This document shows, one piece after another, positions 1 through 5,675 of a DNA stretch of 7,582 nt. The notes below the pieces were generated by a model. The model saw nothing but the letters and a program-made list of their open reading frames with translations, was not told the DNA's origin and searched no databases. Location of the stretch: NCBI GenBank assembly GCA_022865865.1, contig JALHTN010000233.1, forward strand, positions 1-7,582, written 5' to 3'. Position numbers and translations under genes: made by a program. How positions within the stretch are numbered: the first letter of the stretch is position 1; each line of letters starts with the position of its first letter. The DNA comes from Anaerolineales bacterium. GTDB taxonomy: Bacteria; Chloroflexota; Anaerolineae; Anaerolineales; UBA4823.

Positions 1-104
1 AGATAGCTCTCCGGAGATCAGACTGCGGGGGAGAGAACAGGTGAGAAGGAATTTCACAGCAGCATACCCTGAAGACCACCGTAATGGTTACTTGGAATGT
101 CAGC

Positions 105-133
105 TTGACAAAGACCAAATAATTTGCTATTAT
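105..133 (+). promoter_or_regulatory. sigma70-type promoter of the padR operon
   Basis: A perfect -35 hexamer TTGACA (105-110) is followed after exactly 17 bp by TATTAT (128-133), one mismatch from the -10 consensus. Transcription would start near 140 and give a leader of about 50 nt before padR. The -10 hexamer overlaps the first base pairs of the operator-like element at 131-149, so a bound regulator would block RNA polymerase. The hexamers and spacing are seen directly; promoter activity is inferred. Confidence 0.75.
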
Positions 134-179
134 ATCGGAGAACGATATATCGTTGTACGTTATACCGGAGATCGATACA
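131..179 (+). promoter_or_regulatory. tandem PadR operator (two 19-bp elements)
   Basis: Two 19-bp elements lie 30 bp apart, start to start, which is close to three helical turns. The first (131-149) is TATATCG, a 5-bp spacer, then CGATATA, with perfect 7-bp arms. The second (161-179) is TATACCG, 5 bp, CGATACA, with arms matching at 5 of 7 positions. As direct repeats, the first 17 bases of each differ at two positions only. A 14-bp perfect palindrome (141-154, AACGATATATCGTT) extends past the first copy. PadR proteins bind such AT-rich dyads as dimers and commonly repress their own operon. The position between the -10 and the padR start fits autorepression. Binding is inferred. Confidence 0.7.
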
Positions 180-192
180 AAAGGTTGGTTAG

Positions 193-543
193 ATGATGAA
201 CGATGAGAAGCTAAATAAATACCTGCCCCTAACGGAAGCCACATATTACATCATGCTGACATTGATTGAGCCGCTGCACGGGTATGGAGTGATGCAAAAA
301 GTGGAGCAGATCAGCCAGGGAACCGTTAAGGTGGGACCCGGAACATTGTACGGTGCCTTCTCCTCTTTAGAAAAAGAAGGTTTGATCAGCATGGTCAAAG
401 CGGAGCAGCGCCGTAAAAGCTACCAGCTGACTGAAAAAGGTACCCGTGTAATGGCGAGCCAGATTGAGCGTCTGGAAATCATGGCAGATAATGGTTCAAG
501 GATTAAAGGGCGTTTAATGGGTGCCCTGGAAGATGCAAAATAG
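193..543 (+). CDS. PadR-family transcriptional regulator
   Basis: A 116-residue cytoplasmic DNA-binding protein of the short PadR type (winged helix plus one C-terminal dimerisation helix). The winged helix spans roughly residues 12-85. It includes the helix-1/2 signature with HGYGVMQKVE (about 29-38), the recognition-helix region VGPGTLYGAFSSLEKEGLI (about 47-65) and the wing with RRKSYQLTEKG (about 73-83). The last 30 residues form the dimer helix. The start is ATG at 193 or 196; a weak AAAAGG (179-184) lies 8 nt upstream of 193 and overlaps the second operator. The gene is followed 8 nt later by a DUF2812 gene, the classic partner of PadR regulators. It probably represses this operon through the tandem operator at 131-179. 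The ligand or inducer cannot be read from the sequence. Family assignment is firm. Confidence 0.93.
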   Translation: MMNDEKLNKYLPLTEATYYIMLTLIEPLHGYGVMQKVEQISQGTVKVGPGTLYGAFSSLEKEGLISMVKAEQRRKSYQLTEKGTRVMASQIERLEIMADNGSRIKGRLMGALEDAK

Positions 544-551
544 AGGAAAAG

Positions 552-1076
552 ATGGATAAAACTACCTTACGCAAATTTAAATGGTTCTGGGCCTGGCAGG
601 ACGAGGCAGAAGAAAACTGGTTGAGGAAGATGGCCAATGAGGGCTGGCACTTATCCAGGATTGGATTCCCCACAATATACGATTTCAAGTTGGGTGAACC
701 CAAAGATACTGTATATCGCCTGGATTATCGCTCCTATTGGAAAATGGATAAAGAGGATTACCTGCAGCTGTTTCGTGATTCAGGTTGGGAGTGTGTCGAT
801 GAAATGGCAGGCTGGCATTACTTCCGCCAGCTGGCTCGACCAGGTGAGGAGCTTGAAATCTATACGGATGCCGAGTCCAAGATCGGTAAGTACCAACGTT
901 TGCTGGCATTTCTGGGGATACTAATGCTGCCGCTGGTTTTCGCCGTTATCAACCTGAGTAAAGCACCCTATGGCTTTGTACCAATTATCCAGGTTTTCAA
1001 CGCCCTGATATTTGTGCTGTATGTGTACGCGATTATTAGGATCCTGCTCAGGATCAGGCAATTAAAAAGAATATAA
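552..1076 (+). CDS. DUF2812 membrane protein, PadR-operon partner
   Basis: A 174-residue protein with the DUF2812 pattern in its N-terminal half: KWFW near the start (10-13), ENWLRKMANEGWHL (about 21-34), YRLDYR (55-60), a DSGWE block (76-80) and WHYFRQL (88-94). The C-terminal part has two hydrophobic segments (about 115-134 and 142-166) and ends in a basic tail. This predicts a cytoplasmic domain anchored by a membrane hairpin. The ribosome-binding site GAGG overlaps the padR stop codon and lies 5 nt before the ATG, so the two genes are almost certainly co-transcribed and perhaps translationally coupled. DUF2812 proteins are frequently found beside PadR regulators, but their biochemical role is not established. 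I infer a regulated membrane stress or sensing role from context only. Confidence 0.88.
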   Translation: MDKTTLRKFKWFWAWQDEAEENWLRKMANEGWHLSRIGFPTIYDFKLGEPKDTVYRLDYRSYWKMDKEDYLQLFRDSGWECVDEMAGWHYFRQLARPGEELEIYTDAESKIGKYQRLLAFLGILMLPLVFAVINLSKAPYGFVPIIQVFNALIFVLYVYAIIRILLRIRQLKRI

Positions 1077-1104
1077 GCCAAAGGTGGGTTTGGATAGCCT
1101 GCTG

Positions 1105-1758
1105 TTAAGACGAAACCCCCATGCCAGCATCGCGGGCGCGAACGATGGCTTGAGAACGATCAGCCACCTGCAGCTTATTAAAAATATTGGACACATGGTT
1201 GCGAACTGTCTTCTCACTGATCGATAAGCGGGCAGCGATCCCCTGGCTGTTTAAACCCTGGGCAATTAGATCAAGCACTTCATGTTCACGCAGGGTGAGC
1301 TCGGGAAAAACTGGAGCCAGCGCACTCGGTTTGGGAGAAGAAAAAAAGGTCATCAAACGGGCAGCGATATCGGGACCGAACAGGGCTTCACCCTGAGCAA
1401 CAGCGCGAATCGCACGCAGCATTTCTTCCTGGTCCGCGCCTTTCAATATGTAGCCGCGTGCCCCAGCCCTCATGGCGGCGAAAACTGAGTCGTCGTCCTC
1501 ATACATGGTGACCACAATCACGCCAATGTCCGGGCTGCTGTTCATAATCTGGCGTGTGGCCTGGATACCGTTGATACCCGGCATCTGGATGTCCATCAGG
1601 ATCACATCGGGTTGGAGTTCGGCTGCTTTAGCGATCACCTCTGCGCCGGTTTCGGCTTCCCCTACAACCTGGATATCAGGCACCGAGGTAAACAAGGCCC
1701 GCAGCCCATCTCTGAGCAAAGTGTGATCATCGGCGATGATGACCTGGATCGTGTTAAT
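1105..1758 (-). CDS. NarL/FixJ-family response regulator (ATT start)
   Basis: A 217-residue two-component response regulator. The receiver domain has the paired acidic residues Asp10-Asp11 (VIIADDHTLLRDG), phospho-acceptor Asp56 (LMDIQMPGING), the conserved Thr84 (VVTMYEDD) and Lys106 (YILKG). The C-terminal LuxR-type helix-turn-helix starts at LTLREHEVLDLIAQG and contains SEKTVRNHVSNIFNKL. All functional residues are present. The start is unusual. The reading frame extends upstream of a TTG at 1719 and contains the whole first beta strand and acidic pocket, but no ATG, GTG or TTG occurs before the upstream stop. An AAGGAG (1766-1771) sits 7 nt before an ATT at 1756-1758, giving I/M-NTIQVIIADDH, exactly where the family begins. 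The gene follows the kinase remnant by 2 nt. Either ATT is a rare initiator or this is a recently lost ATG. Confidence 0.85.
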   Translation of the reverse strand: MNTIQVIIADDHTLLRDGLRALFTSVPDIQVVGEAETGAEVIAKAAELQPDVILMDIQMPGINGIQATRQIMNSSPDIGVIVVTMYEDDDSVFAAMRAGARGYILKGADQEEMLRAIRAVAQGEALFGPDIAARLMTFFSSPKPSALAPVFPELTLREHEVLDLIAQGLNSQGIAARLSISEKTVRNHVSNIFNKLQVADRSQAIVRARDAGMGVSS

Positions 1759-1760
1759 GA

Positions 1761-2556
1761 CTATACTCCTTCTACGCCATCATTATAAGCCAGCTCTAAG
1801 GGCAGTTGGGCCAAGACCTGTGTACTCCCACCAGGTTTGGTGATAATGGTGCAGGTGCCGCCCAGTTCAGCTGCCCTTTCAATCATCGAGCTGATTCCAA
1901 CCCCGGGTTTAAGAGACTCTGGCAGCCCACGGTCGTTGTCAACAATTTCTACCTCAAGCCACCCGTTTGCTTCAAGGCGCAAATTGCAGCGGCTGGCACT
2001 GGCATGATGGGTGACATTGGTGAGGGCTTCCAAGACGATGCGGTAAGCGGCAACTTCGATCGCAGCAGGTAATTCTGGCAGTTCTTCTGGTGTTTCCAGG
2101 ACAATATCCAGACCCCCTGGCCGCCCTAAAGCGGTGACGTGTTCCTGGATGGCAGGCACCAGGCCGAGCTGGTCGAGAGCGGGTGGACGCAGATCGTATG
2201 CAATGCGGCGAACATCACCAAGGGTGCGATTTGGTTTGAGCTTTAAGCTGGGAGAGCAATTCACTGACGGCATCCTGATCCTTCCCAAGCAGGTTTTGAG
2301 CAGCCTCTACTTTAAAGCCCAAACTGACCAGCTGGGGACCAAGACCATCATGCAAATCCCGACTCAAGCGGCGGCGCTCTTCTTCACGAGCGGTCACAAT
2401 GCGTTCACGGGAGCGCTGCAAGTTTTCGGTCAGCTGGACGGCGTTGGCTGCCACGCCGACATGCCTGGCGATATCTGCCAACAGATCTTTCTCTGCCGGG
2501 TTGAATGATTCGCCGTCAGCTTCTGGCAGCTGAAGCCCTCGCGCCCTCAAACTCAA
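1761..2556 (-). pseudogene. LiaS-type sensor histidine kinase, truncated and frameshifted
   Basis: Two overlapping frames together encode the C-terminal half of a HisKA_3-type kinase, the cognate sensor of the adjacent regulator. The first frame (2556-2215) starts in the tail of what looks like a GAF domain (ESFNPAEKDLLADIARHVG) and continues through the coiled linker and DHp helix, REEERRRLSRDLHDGLGPQL, with phospho-acceptor His in RDLHDG. It breaks at KAQTKS. The second frame (to 1761) resumes at TLGDVRRIAYDLRPPALDQL and carries the ATPase domain: EALTNVTHHA (N box), DNDRGLPE and PGVGISSMIERAAELGG (G boxes). Joining KAQTKS to TLGDVRR by dropping one base gives uninterrupted family alignment, so one extra nucleotide lies at about 2222-2232. 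Upstream, the frame meets a TAG at 2563-2565 and no sensor or membrane region follows. A sequencing error could explain the frameshift but not the missing front half. Confidence 0.85.
1766..1771 (-). promoter_or_regulatory. ribosome-binding site that fixes the ATT start
   Basis: On the minus strand AAGGAG is followed by TATAGTC and then ATT (1758-1756). It lies in the last codons of the kinase gene, whose TAG stop occupies 1763-1761, so kinase and regulator would be translationally coupled. The 7-nt spacing is optimal for the ATT. The TTG at 1719 lies 46 nt downstream of the site, out of initiation range. Confidence 0.7.
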
Positions 2557-2707
2557 CGTGATCTAAGGGTGCTGGACCCTATGAAGGTGTGTATTCTGGG
2601 GTCTTGTACTTCGATAACAACAGGTGCGCCCCAATCGCGCTCCATCCCCGGTCTGCTTCAGCGAATGGTTGATCAGAAGCATTTTGGGAGAATTAATAAA
2701 CTGCATC

Positions 2708-2875
2708 TTAAGAGTACCTAGCTGTGACTAATACAAGCCAATCCTCACGCAATTCGTCGACCTCGCCTGTAAACCAGACATACAAAACTTCATTTCCGAT
2801 TTCATATACCCATTCTTCAATCACAGTACCAGCAAGTACAAGTTTTACTAAACTTCTTGTGGTCCAAAGAGTGGC
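2708..2875 (-). other. unassigned open frame, possible gene fragment
   Basis: This frame is open for 55 codons on the minus strand, bounded by TGA at 2876-2878 and TAA at 2708-2710. It contains a protein-like stretch: a hydrophobic lead (LVKLVLAGTV), then IEEWVYEIGNEVLYVWFTGE and DELREDWLVLVTARYS. A GTG followed by ATT-GAA-GAA could start a 38-residue product, but there is no clear ribosome-binding site. The composition, with alternating hydrophobic and acidic residues and many aromatics, is more protein-like than the surrounding frames. I do not recognise the family. It may be the tail of a gene whose front was lost. A competing plus-strand frame (2773-3008) overlaps it; at most one is real. 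Confidence 0.3.
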
Positions 2876-3008
2876 TCATTGGGAAGTATGAACCCTTGGG
2901 TCTGATCTGGTTCTCCAAACGATGCGTAATCCTGAGGCAGCGCCTACGTTGGGGTTGGGGGATTGTCCAGGTGTTTGAATGGTATCTGCTGAACAAGCGC
3001 AAGCTATG
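2773..3008 (+). other. unassigned open frame rich in Trp and Leu
   Basis: A plus-strand frame open from after TAA (2770-2772) to TGA at 3006-3008. It lacks a convincing start, but its second half reads like protein: NFLWSKEWLIGKYEPLGLIW, then an Arg-rich stretch and GWGIVQVFEWYLLNKRKL. It could be the C-terminus of a membrane-associated protein left behind by rearrangement. No family is recognised, and it overlaps a minus-strand frame of similar quality, so confidence is low. Confidence 0.2.
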
Positions 3009-3170
3009 AGCCCGTTCCATTCTCTTGTATCGCAAGGTAGAGTCTTTTAATGCCTCAGCTTCTGGTTTGTACCTATAATGGACCTGCTTGCCTGGGTCCT
3101 CACACTCGCTGCGCTTCTGACAAGATTGGAGATCCACAACATCTTTCATCCAGGGCCTCATATCATTCAG

Positions 3171-3290
3171 CTACTTGCCGATTTTCATCGTCGGCGTCCA
3201 TAGCAAGTACCCTCTGCGGAAATCCAGGCCTTGCTCTACCACCTGCTTAAGTAATTCAGTTAATAAGTTAAAATCATCCTGGTAGGTAAT
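3171..3290 (-). pseudogene. IS256-family transposase, N-terminal remnant
   Basis: The minus strand encodes ITYQDDFNLLTELLKQVV followed by EQGLDF, which closely resembles the first 25 or so residues of IS256 (mutator-type) transposases. In that family YxDDFN...LL...VEQGLD precedes LPEL...ERxxYLxAxPYERT. After Asp/Phe24 the resemblance stops: the frame runs through unrelated residues to TAG at 3171-3173. None of the downstream hallmarks (PYER, RRGYANG, DDE residues) is found in any frame. An AAGGAG (3298-3303) lies 7 nt before the ATT at 3290-3288, where the family's ATG would be expected. The element is therefore an inactive fragment, cut a short way into the gene. Family call is from memory of the N-terminal motif, over a short segment. 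Confidence 0.6.
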
Positions 3291-3333
3291 GGTGTAACTC
3301 CTTTTTGGTGTCGTAACCTTTAGGATATACTTG

Positions 3334-3463
3334 ACCTACCATTCTTTGATATCTAATTTTCACAGAAAGCAATTTGCACTAACTTTTCCTACCTACCTGA
3401 ACACGCCGTTTATAAATCCACATATGCTACATGATCGTATATATAATATAGGATTTACCTACC
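3334..3463 (+). repeat. three ACCTACC heptamers upstream of the transposase remnant
   Basis: ACCTACC occurs at 3334-3340, 3391-3397 and 3457-3463. The middle copy is extended as CCTACCTACC. An inverted copy, GGTAGGT, lies at 3281-3287 at the start of the transposase remnant. The copies sit in the non-coding leader of that remnant. They could be transposase-binding or terminal repeats of the old insertion sequence, but no matching opposite end was found, so the element's borders are not defined. Confidence 0.35.
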
Positions 3464-3477
3464 CTGAGCATCAATAG

Positions 3478-3683
3478 ATTGGAATATTCTTAAAACGATT
3501 GCATTCTGTCCCCTGGACGAAGCTCACGATCCTAGCAATTGGCATCTTTCTAGCTCTTGCCGTACACCTCAGCCTGCTTACCTGATGTTTCAGGTTGTGC
3601 GCCTGAAATACCCGAATGGTCCAGCACCAATTTTCACCTCCTTTCATGGAGTAATTGTGATTTCGGATTGGAAATTAACCTAG
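3478..3683 (+). pseudogene. frame-broken membrane-protein fragment
   Basis: Two consecutive plus-strand frames read as one protein broken by a shift near 3579-3585. The first (3478-3585) has a basic lead, FLKRLHSVPWTKL, and then a hydrophobic helix, TILAIGIFLALAVHLSLL, before TGA. The second continues as YLMFQVVRLKYPNGPAPIF, then about 15 more residues, and stops at TAG 3681-3683. A basic segment followed by a single membrane helix is typical of a protein N-terminus, but no ATG with a ribosome-binding site precedes the first part. The family is unknown. It may be the decayed front of a membrane protein that once preceded the glycosyltransferase genes. A minus-strand frame with a good Shine-Dalgarno overlaps it. 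Confidence 0.3.
3550..3644 (-). other. strong minus-strand Shine-Dalgarno with 26-codon frame
   Basis: On the minus strand AAAGGAGGTG (3644-3635) is a near-perfect anti-16S match. It is followed 6 nt after the GGAGG core by TTG (3630-3628), with GTG as the next codon. The resulting frame is 26 codons, hydrophilic (VLDHSGISGAQPETSGKQ and on) and ends at TAG 3552-3550. It may be the start site of a lost gene, or chance in a purine-rich stretch. No family is recognised. Confidence 0.2.
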
Positions 3684-3744
3684 TAAAACATCACAAATTC
3701 AGTCATAATACGTCATATTAGTTAATTATCGAGATTGCTAGTAA

Positions 3745-5367
3745 ATGAAAGAGGCCCAACAATTGCTTGTCCAATTCTCAAATCGTAATCGAGAGGTATT
3801 CGCCTCGGCAGCATCCCGGGTCGACTGGCGCGGGCTGGCTTCTTTTGGGTTGCCGTTTTGTATATATCTCCTTACTCTAGCCCCTACCATATATAACCTC
3901 GATAGTGCTGAGATGACCACAGCAGCGTCCACAGGCGGATTAATGCGCGCTACGGGCTACCCACTTTATCTCACCCTGGGGTACATGTGGTCAAAGATCC
4001 CCTTTGGAGATGTTGGCTACCGCATGAATTTGCTTTCGGCAATATTTGGTGCACTGACGATTTTCCTGGCGGAGCGCATCCTGCGGCGATGGCGGTTGGT
4101 CGGTTGGGCAACTTTTGGCGCATTAGGGTTGCTGGCGACTTCGACTTTCTTTTGGGGATTATCCCTGGTGGCTGAAGTATACACATTGCACACCGCGTTG
4201 ATGGCTGGCTTGATCCTGGCCTTGTTGCACTGGAGCGATTCGCCAACCCCACGGCGTATGTTCGTGATCGGACTGTTGGGTGGCATGGGGATGAGCCACC
4301 ATGCGGCGATGGTGTTATTAATTCCGGGCAGCTTATTCTATGTTCTAAGCACTCACGCCAAAAAAGCCCTTGCACCACGGTCTATGTTGGCGTTCAGCCT
4401 GGCTGCGTTGGTGGGACTGAGCTTTTACCTGTACTTGCCGCTGCGTTATCTGGCTCAACCAGTCTTTAATTACGCCGGCACCTTCGACACGGGCTTAAAT
4501 TTTCACCCAATCGATCTGACCACTCTGGAAGGTCTGTGGTGGTTGATCTCGGGGCGCGCCTTTAACAACGTGATGATGGCCTACAATAGTTTAGGGTTGT
4601 GGCACGAAACACAGAAGTATCTGATCCAACTGAGCCGCGCTTTCTTTGGCTTCGGAATTGGGCCAGGTCTCCTGGGAATGATTTTGCTTTTCCGGAGGAA
4701 CTGGCATGAAGGCGGAATGCTTGGATTGATGTTTTTATTAAATGCCGGGTTTTATATCAACTACCAGGTGATAGATAAAGACACCATGTATCTTCCGACC
4801 TATTTGATATGGGCATTGTGGATTGGATATGGTTTCCAAGAACTGCTGGTATGGGTAAAGCAAGTTGATTCTGTGGGCATCCGCATGCTGAGTTTGAGGA
4901 TATCTTCAATTTTGATATTGAGTATTGTCTTGTTTTCCCTGGTATGGAACTGGCGCATTGCCGATCTATCAGAGGACTGGACTAGCCGCTTGCAGGGTGA
5001 GACAATCTTGCAAAAAGCGGAACAGGGTGCGTTGGTTTTTGGTTGGTGGGACGTTGTGCCTGTGATTCACTATCTTCAATTAGTAGAGGGTTTGCGACCT
5101 GATGTTCAGGCAATCAATCGCTTTTTAATTGCCCCCAATGATATGATGAGCACCATAGAAAAGGAGGTGAGAGACAGGCCGATCTATATTGATAATGTGC
5201 CCAACGAGTTGTATGCAACTATGTCAGCCGAATCCATAGGTCCGGTATATCGGTTAACGGCCAACCAGTGCGTGAACACACGAAGTCAAAACTCCCAGGA
5301 GCAACTCCCCATGCAATTGACGCGCTGCGTTGATGGGATTCTGTACCGTGATGGATGGCTTCCCTGA
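3745..5367 (+). CDS. DUF2723 GT-C-type membrane glycosyltransferase-like protein
   Basis: A 540-residue polytopic membrane protein of the DUF2723 (TMEM260/protein O-mannosyltransferase-like) family. Conserved features in order: first helix with YLLTLAPTIYNLDSAEM (about 41-57), whose Asp53/Glu56 correspond to the acidic motif in the first external loop of GT-C enzymes; ATGYPLYLTLG (69-79); YRMNLLSAIFGAL (92-104); AEVYTLH (143-149); GMSHHAAMV (182-190). About ten membrane helices are followed by a soluble C-terminal domain from about residue 410 (TILQKAEQGALVFGWWDVVP). Such proteins are thought to transfer sugar from a polyprenyl-phosphate donor on the outer membrane face; the acceptor is not known. 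The ATG directly follows an in-frame TAA, so it is the earliest start; no good Shine-Dalgarno is visible. It begins a run of same-strand genes with the exported peptide 41 nt downstream. Confidence 0.88.
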   Translation: MKEAQQLLVQFSNRNREVFASAASRVDWRGLASFGLPFCIYLLTLAPTIYNLDSAEMTTAASTGGLMRATGYPLYLTLGYMWSKIPFGDVGYRMNLLSAIFGALTIFLAERILRRWRLVGWATFGALGLLATSTFFWGLSLVAEVYTLHTALMAGLILALLHWSDSPTPRRMFVIGLLGGMGMSHHAAMVLLIPGSLFYVLSTHAKKALAPRSMLAFSLAALVGLSFYLYLPLRYLAQPVFNYAGTFDTGLNFHPIDLTTLEGLWWLISGRAFNNVMMAYNSLGLWHETQKYLIQLSRAFFGFGIGPGLLGMILLFRRNWHEGGMLGLMFLLNAGFYINYQVIDKDTMYLPTYLIWALWIGYGFQELLVWVKQVDSVGIRMLSLRISSILILSIVLFSLVWNWRIADLSEDWTSRLQGETILQKAEQGALVFGWWDVVPVIHYLQLVEGLRPDVQAINRFLIAPNDMMSTIEKEVRDRPIYIDNVPNELYATMSAESIGPVYRLTANQCVNTRSQNSQEQLPMQLTRCVDGILYRDGWLP

Positions 5368-5395
5368 ATTAGTGATAAGGATCGAACCCGAATGC

Positions 5396-5402
5396 AAAGG
5401 AG
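5396..5402 (+). promoter_or_regulatory. strong ribosome-binding site of the 52-residue peptide gene
   Basis: AAAGGAG lies 6 nt before the ATG at 5409. It is the best ribosome-binding site in the right-hand block and is the main evidence that the short reading frame after it is translated. Confidence 0.75.
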
Positions 5403-5408
5403 ATATTT

Positions 5409-5567
5409 ATGAAAAAAATTGCACGATTAATATTCGCCCTGTTGATACTTTTATCCGGGGCAACCCTTGTACTTGCGAAGGGGTTACCCAACCAGGGTTT
5501 CACCTGGCAGCTCTATGCCGACGCATACGAGATGGTTAAGGTTTTCTTTCCTCTTATCCTCAAATAA
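5409..5567 (+). CDS. small exported peptide, 52 residues
   Basis: A short gene between the two glycosyltransferase-like genes. It begins at ATG 5409 with a near-ideal AAAGGAG upstream. Residues 1-23 form a textbook signal peptide: basic MKKIARL, hydrophobic core IFALLILLSG, then ATLVLA ending in a signal-peptidase-I-like Leu-Ala / Lys junction after residue 23. There is no lipobox Cys. The remaining 29 residues (KGLPNQGFTWQLYADAYEMV, then KVFFPLILK) are aromatic-rich and end in a short hydrophobic stretch. No homologue is recognised. The stop codon is followed 7 nt later by a very strong hairpin. Gene order suggests co-expression with the DUF2723 gene and perhaps a role as an exported partner or product. 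It could also be the surviving front of a longer gene, but the clean signal peptide, start and 3' hairpin favour a complete small gene. Confidence 0.6.
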   Translation: MKKIARLIFALLILLSGATLVLAKGLPNQGFTWQLYADAYEMVKVFFPLILK

Positions 5568-5574
5568 AGGGAAA

Positions 5575-5616
5575 GAATGGATTCACAAACGAGCGAGGTC
5601 GCTTGTGAATCCATTC
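5575..5616. repeat. 18-bp inverted repeat forming a strong hairpin
   Basis: Arms 5575-5592 and 5599-5616 are reverse complements at 17 of 18 positions (GAATGGATTCACAA is the perfect outer part) around a 6-nt loop, GCGAGG. The hairpin starts 7 nt after the stop of the small exported peptide. On the plus strand no T-run follows, so it is not a classic intrinsic terminator. On the minus strand it is followed by the T-rich TTTCCCTTTATTT. It may end or protect the upstream transcript, attenuate the downstream mannosyltransferase gene, or be a dispersed palindromic (REP/MITE-like) element. Confidence 0.75.
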
Positions 5617-5675
5617 CACCCTCTCATAACAAATATGCTTATTGACTGATACCTGGAGGACCAATCACACCAGGA

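Larger units (their letters stand above)
2557..3744. other. degraded intergenic zone without intact genes
   Basis: About 1.2 kb separates the broken kinase from the DUF2723 gene and contains no complete gene I can recognise. It starts exactly where the kinase homology is cut off, contains the 5' end of an IS256-like transposase gene in the same orientation, and turns clearly AT-rich from about 3250. Short open frames occur on both strands, but each is broken by stops or shifts. The simplest reading is old insertion and deletion activity followed by decay. The individual pieces are listed separately. Confidence 0.7.

Noticed and set aside
2..198. Frame open from the window edge through the promoter to TGA (about 64 codons)
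   Set aside because: It runs through a consensus promoter and the operator dyads, has no recognisable motif and ends inside the padR start. An open frame of this length is not rare by chance, although a tail of an upstream gene cannot be fully excluded.
1086..1118. GGGTTT / AAACCC inverted repeat between the convergent DUF2812 and regulator genes
   Set aside because: Only 6 bp of stem with a 21-nt loop and no T-run, which is too weak to call a bidirectional terminator.
1719..1719. TTG at 1719 as start of the response regulator
   Set aside because: It would remove the first beta strand and both acidic pocket residues and has no ribosome-binding site; the upstream ATT fits both family length and spacing.
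2817..3161. 114-codon minus-strand frame
   Set aside because: The product is strongly basic, lacks hydrophobic periodicity and any known motif, and has no ribosome-binding site. It is likely a chance frame in the decayed zone.
3668..3720. Possible promoter of the DUF2723 gene (CATAAT at 3704-3709, repeated GTCATA)
   Set aside because: No acceptable -35 hexamer at the right distance; AT-rich DNA gives such matches easily.
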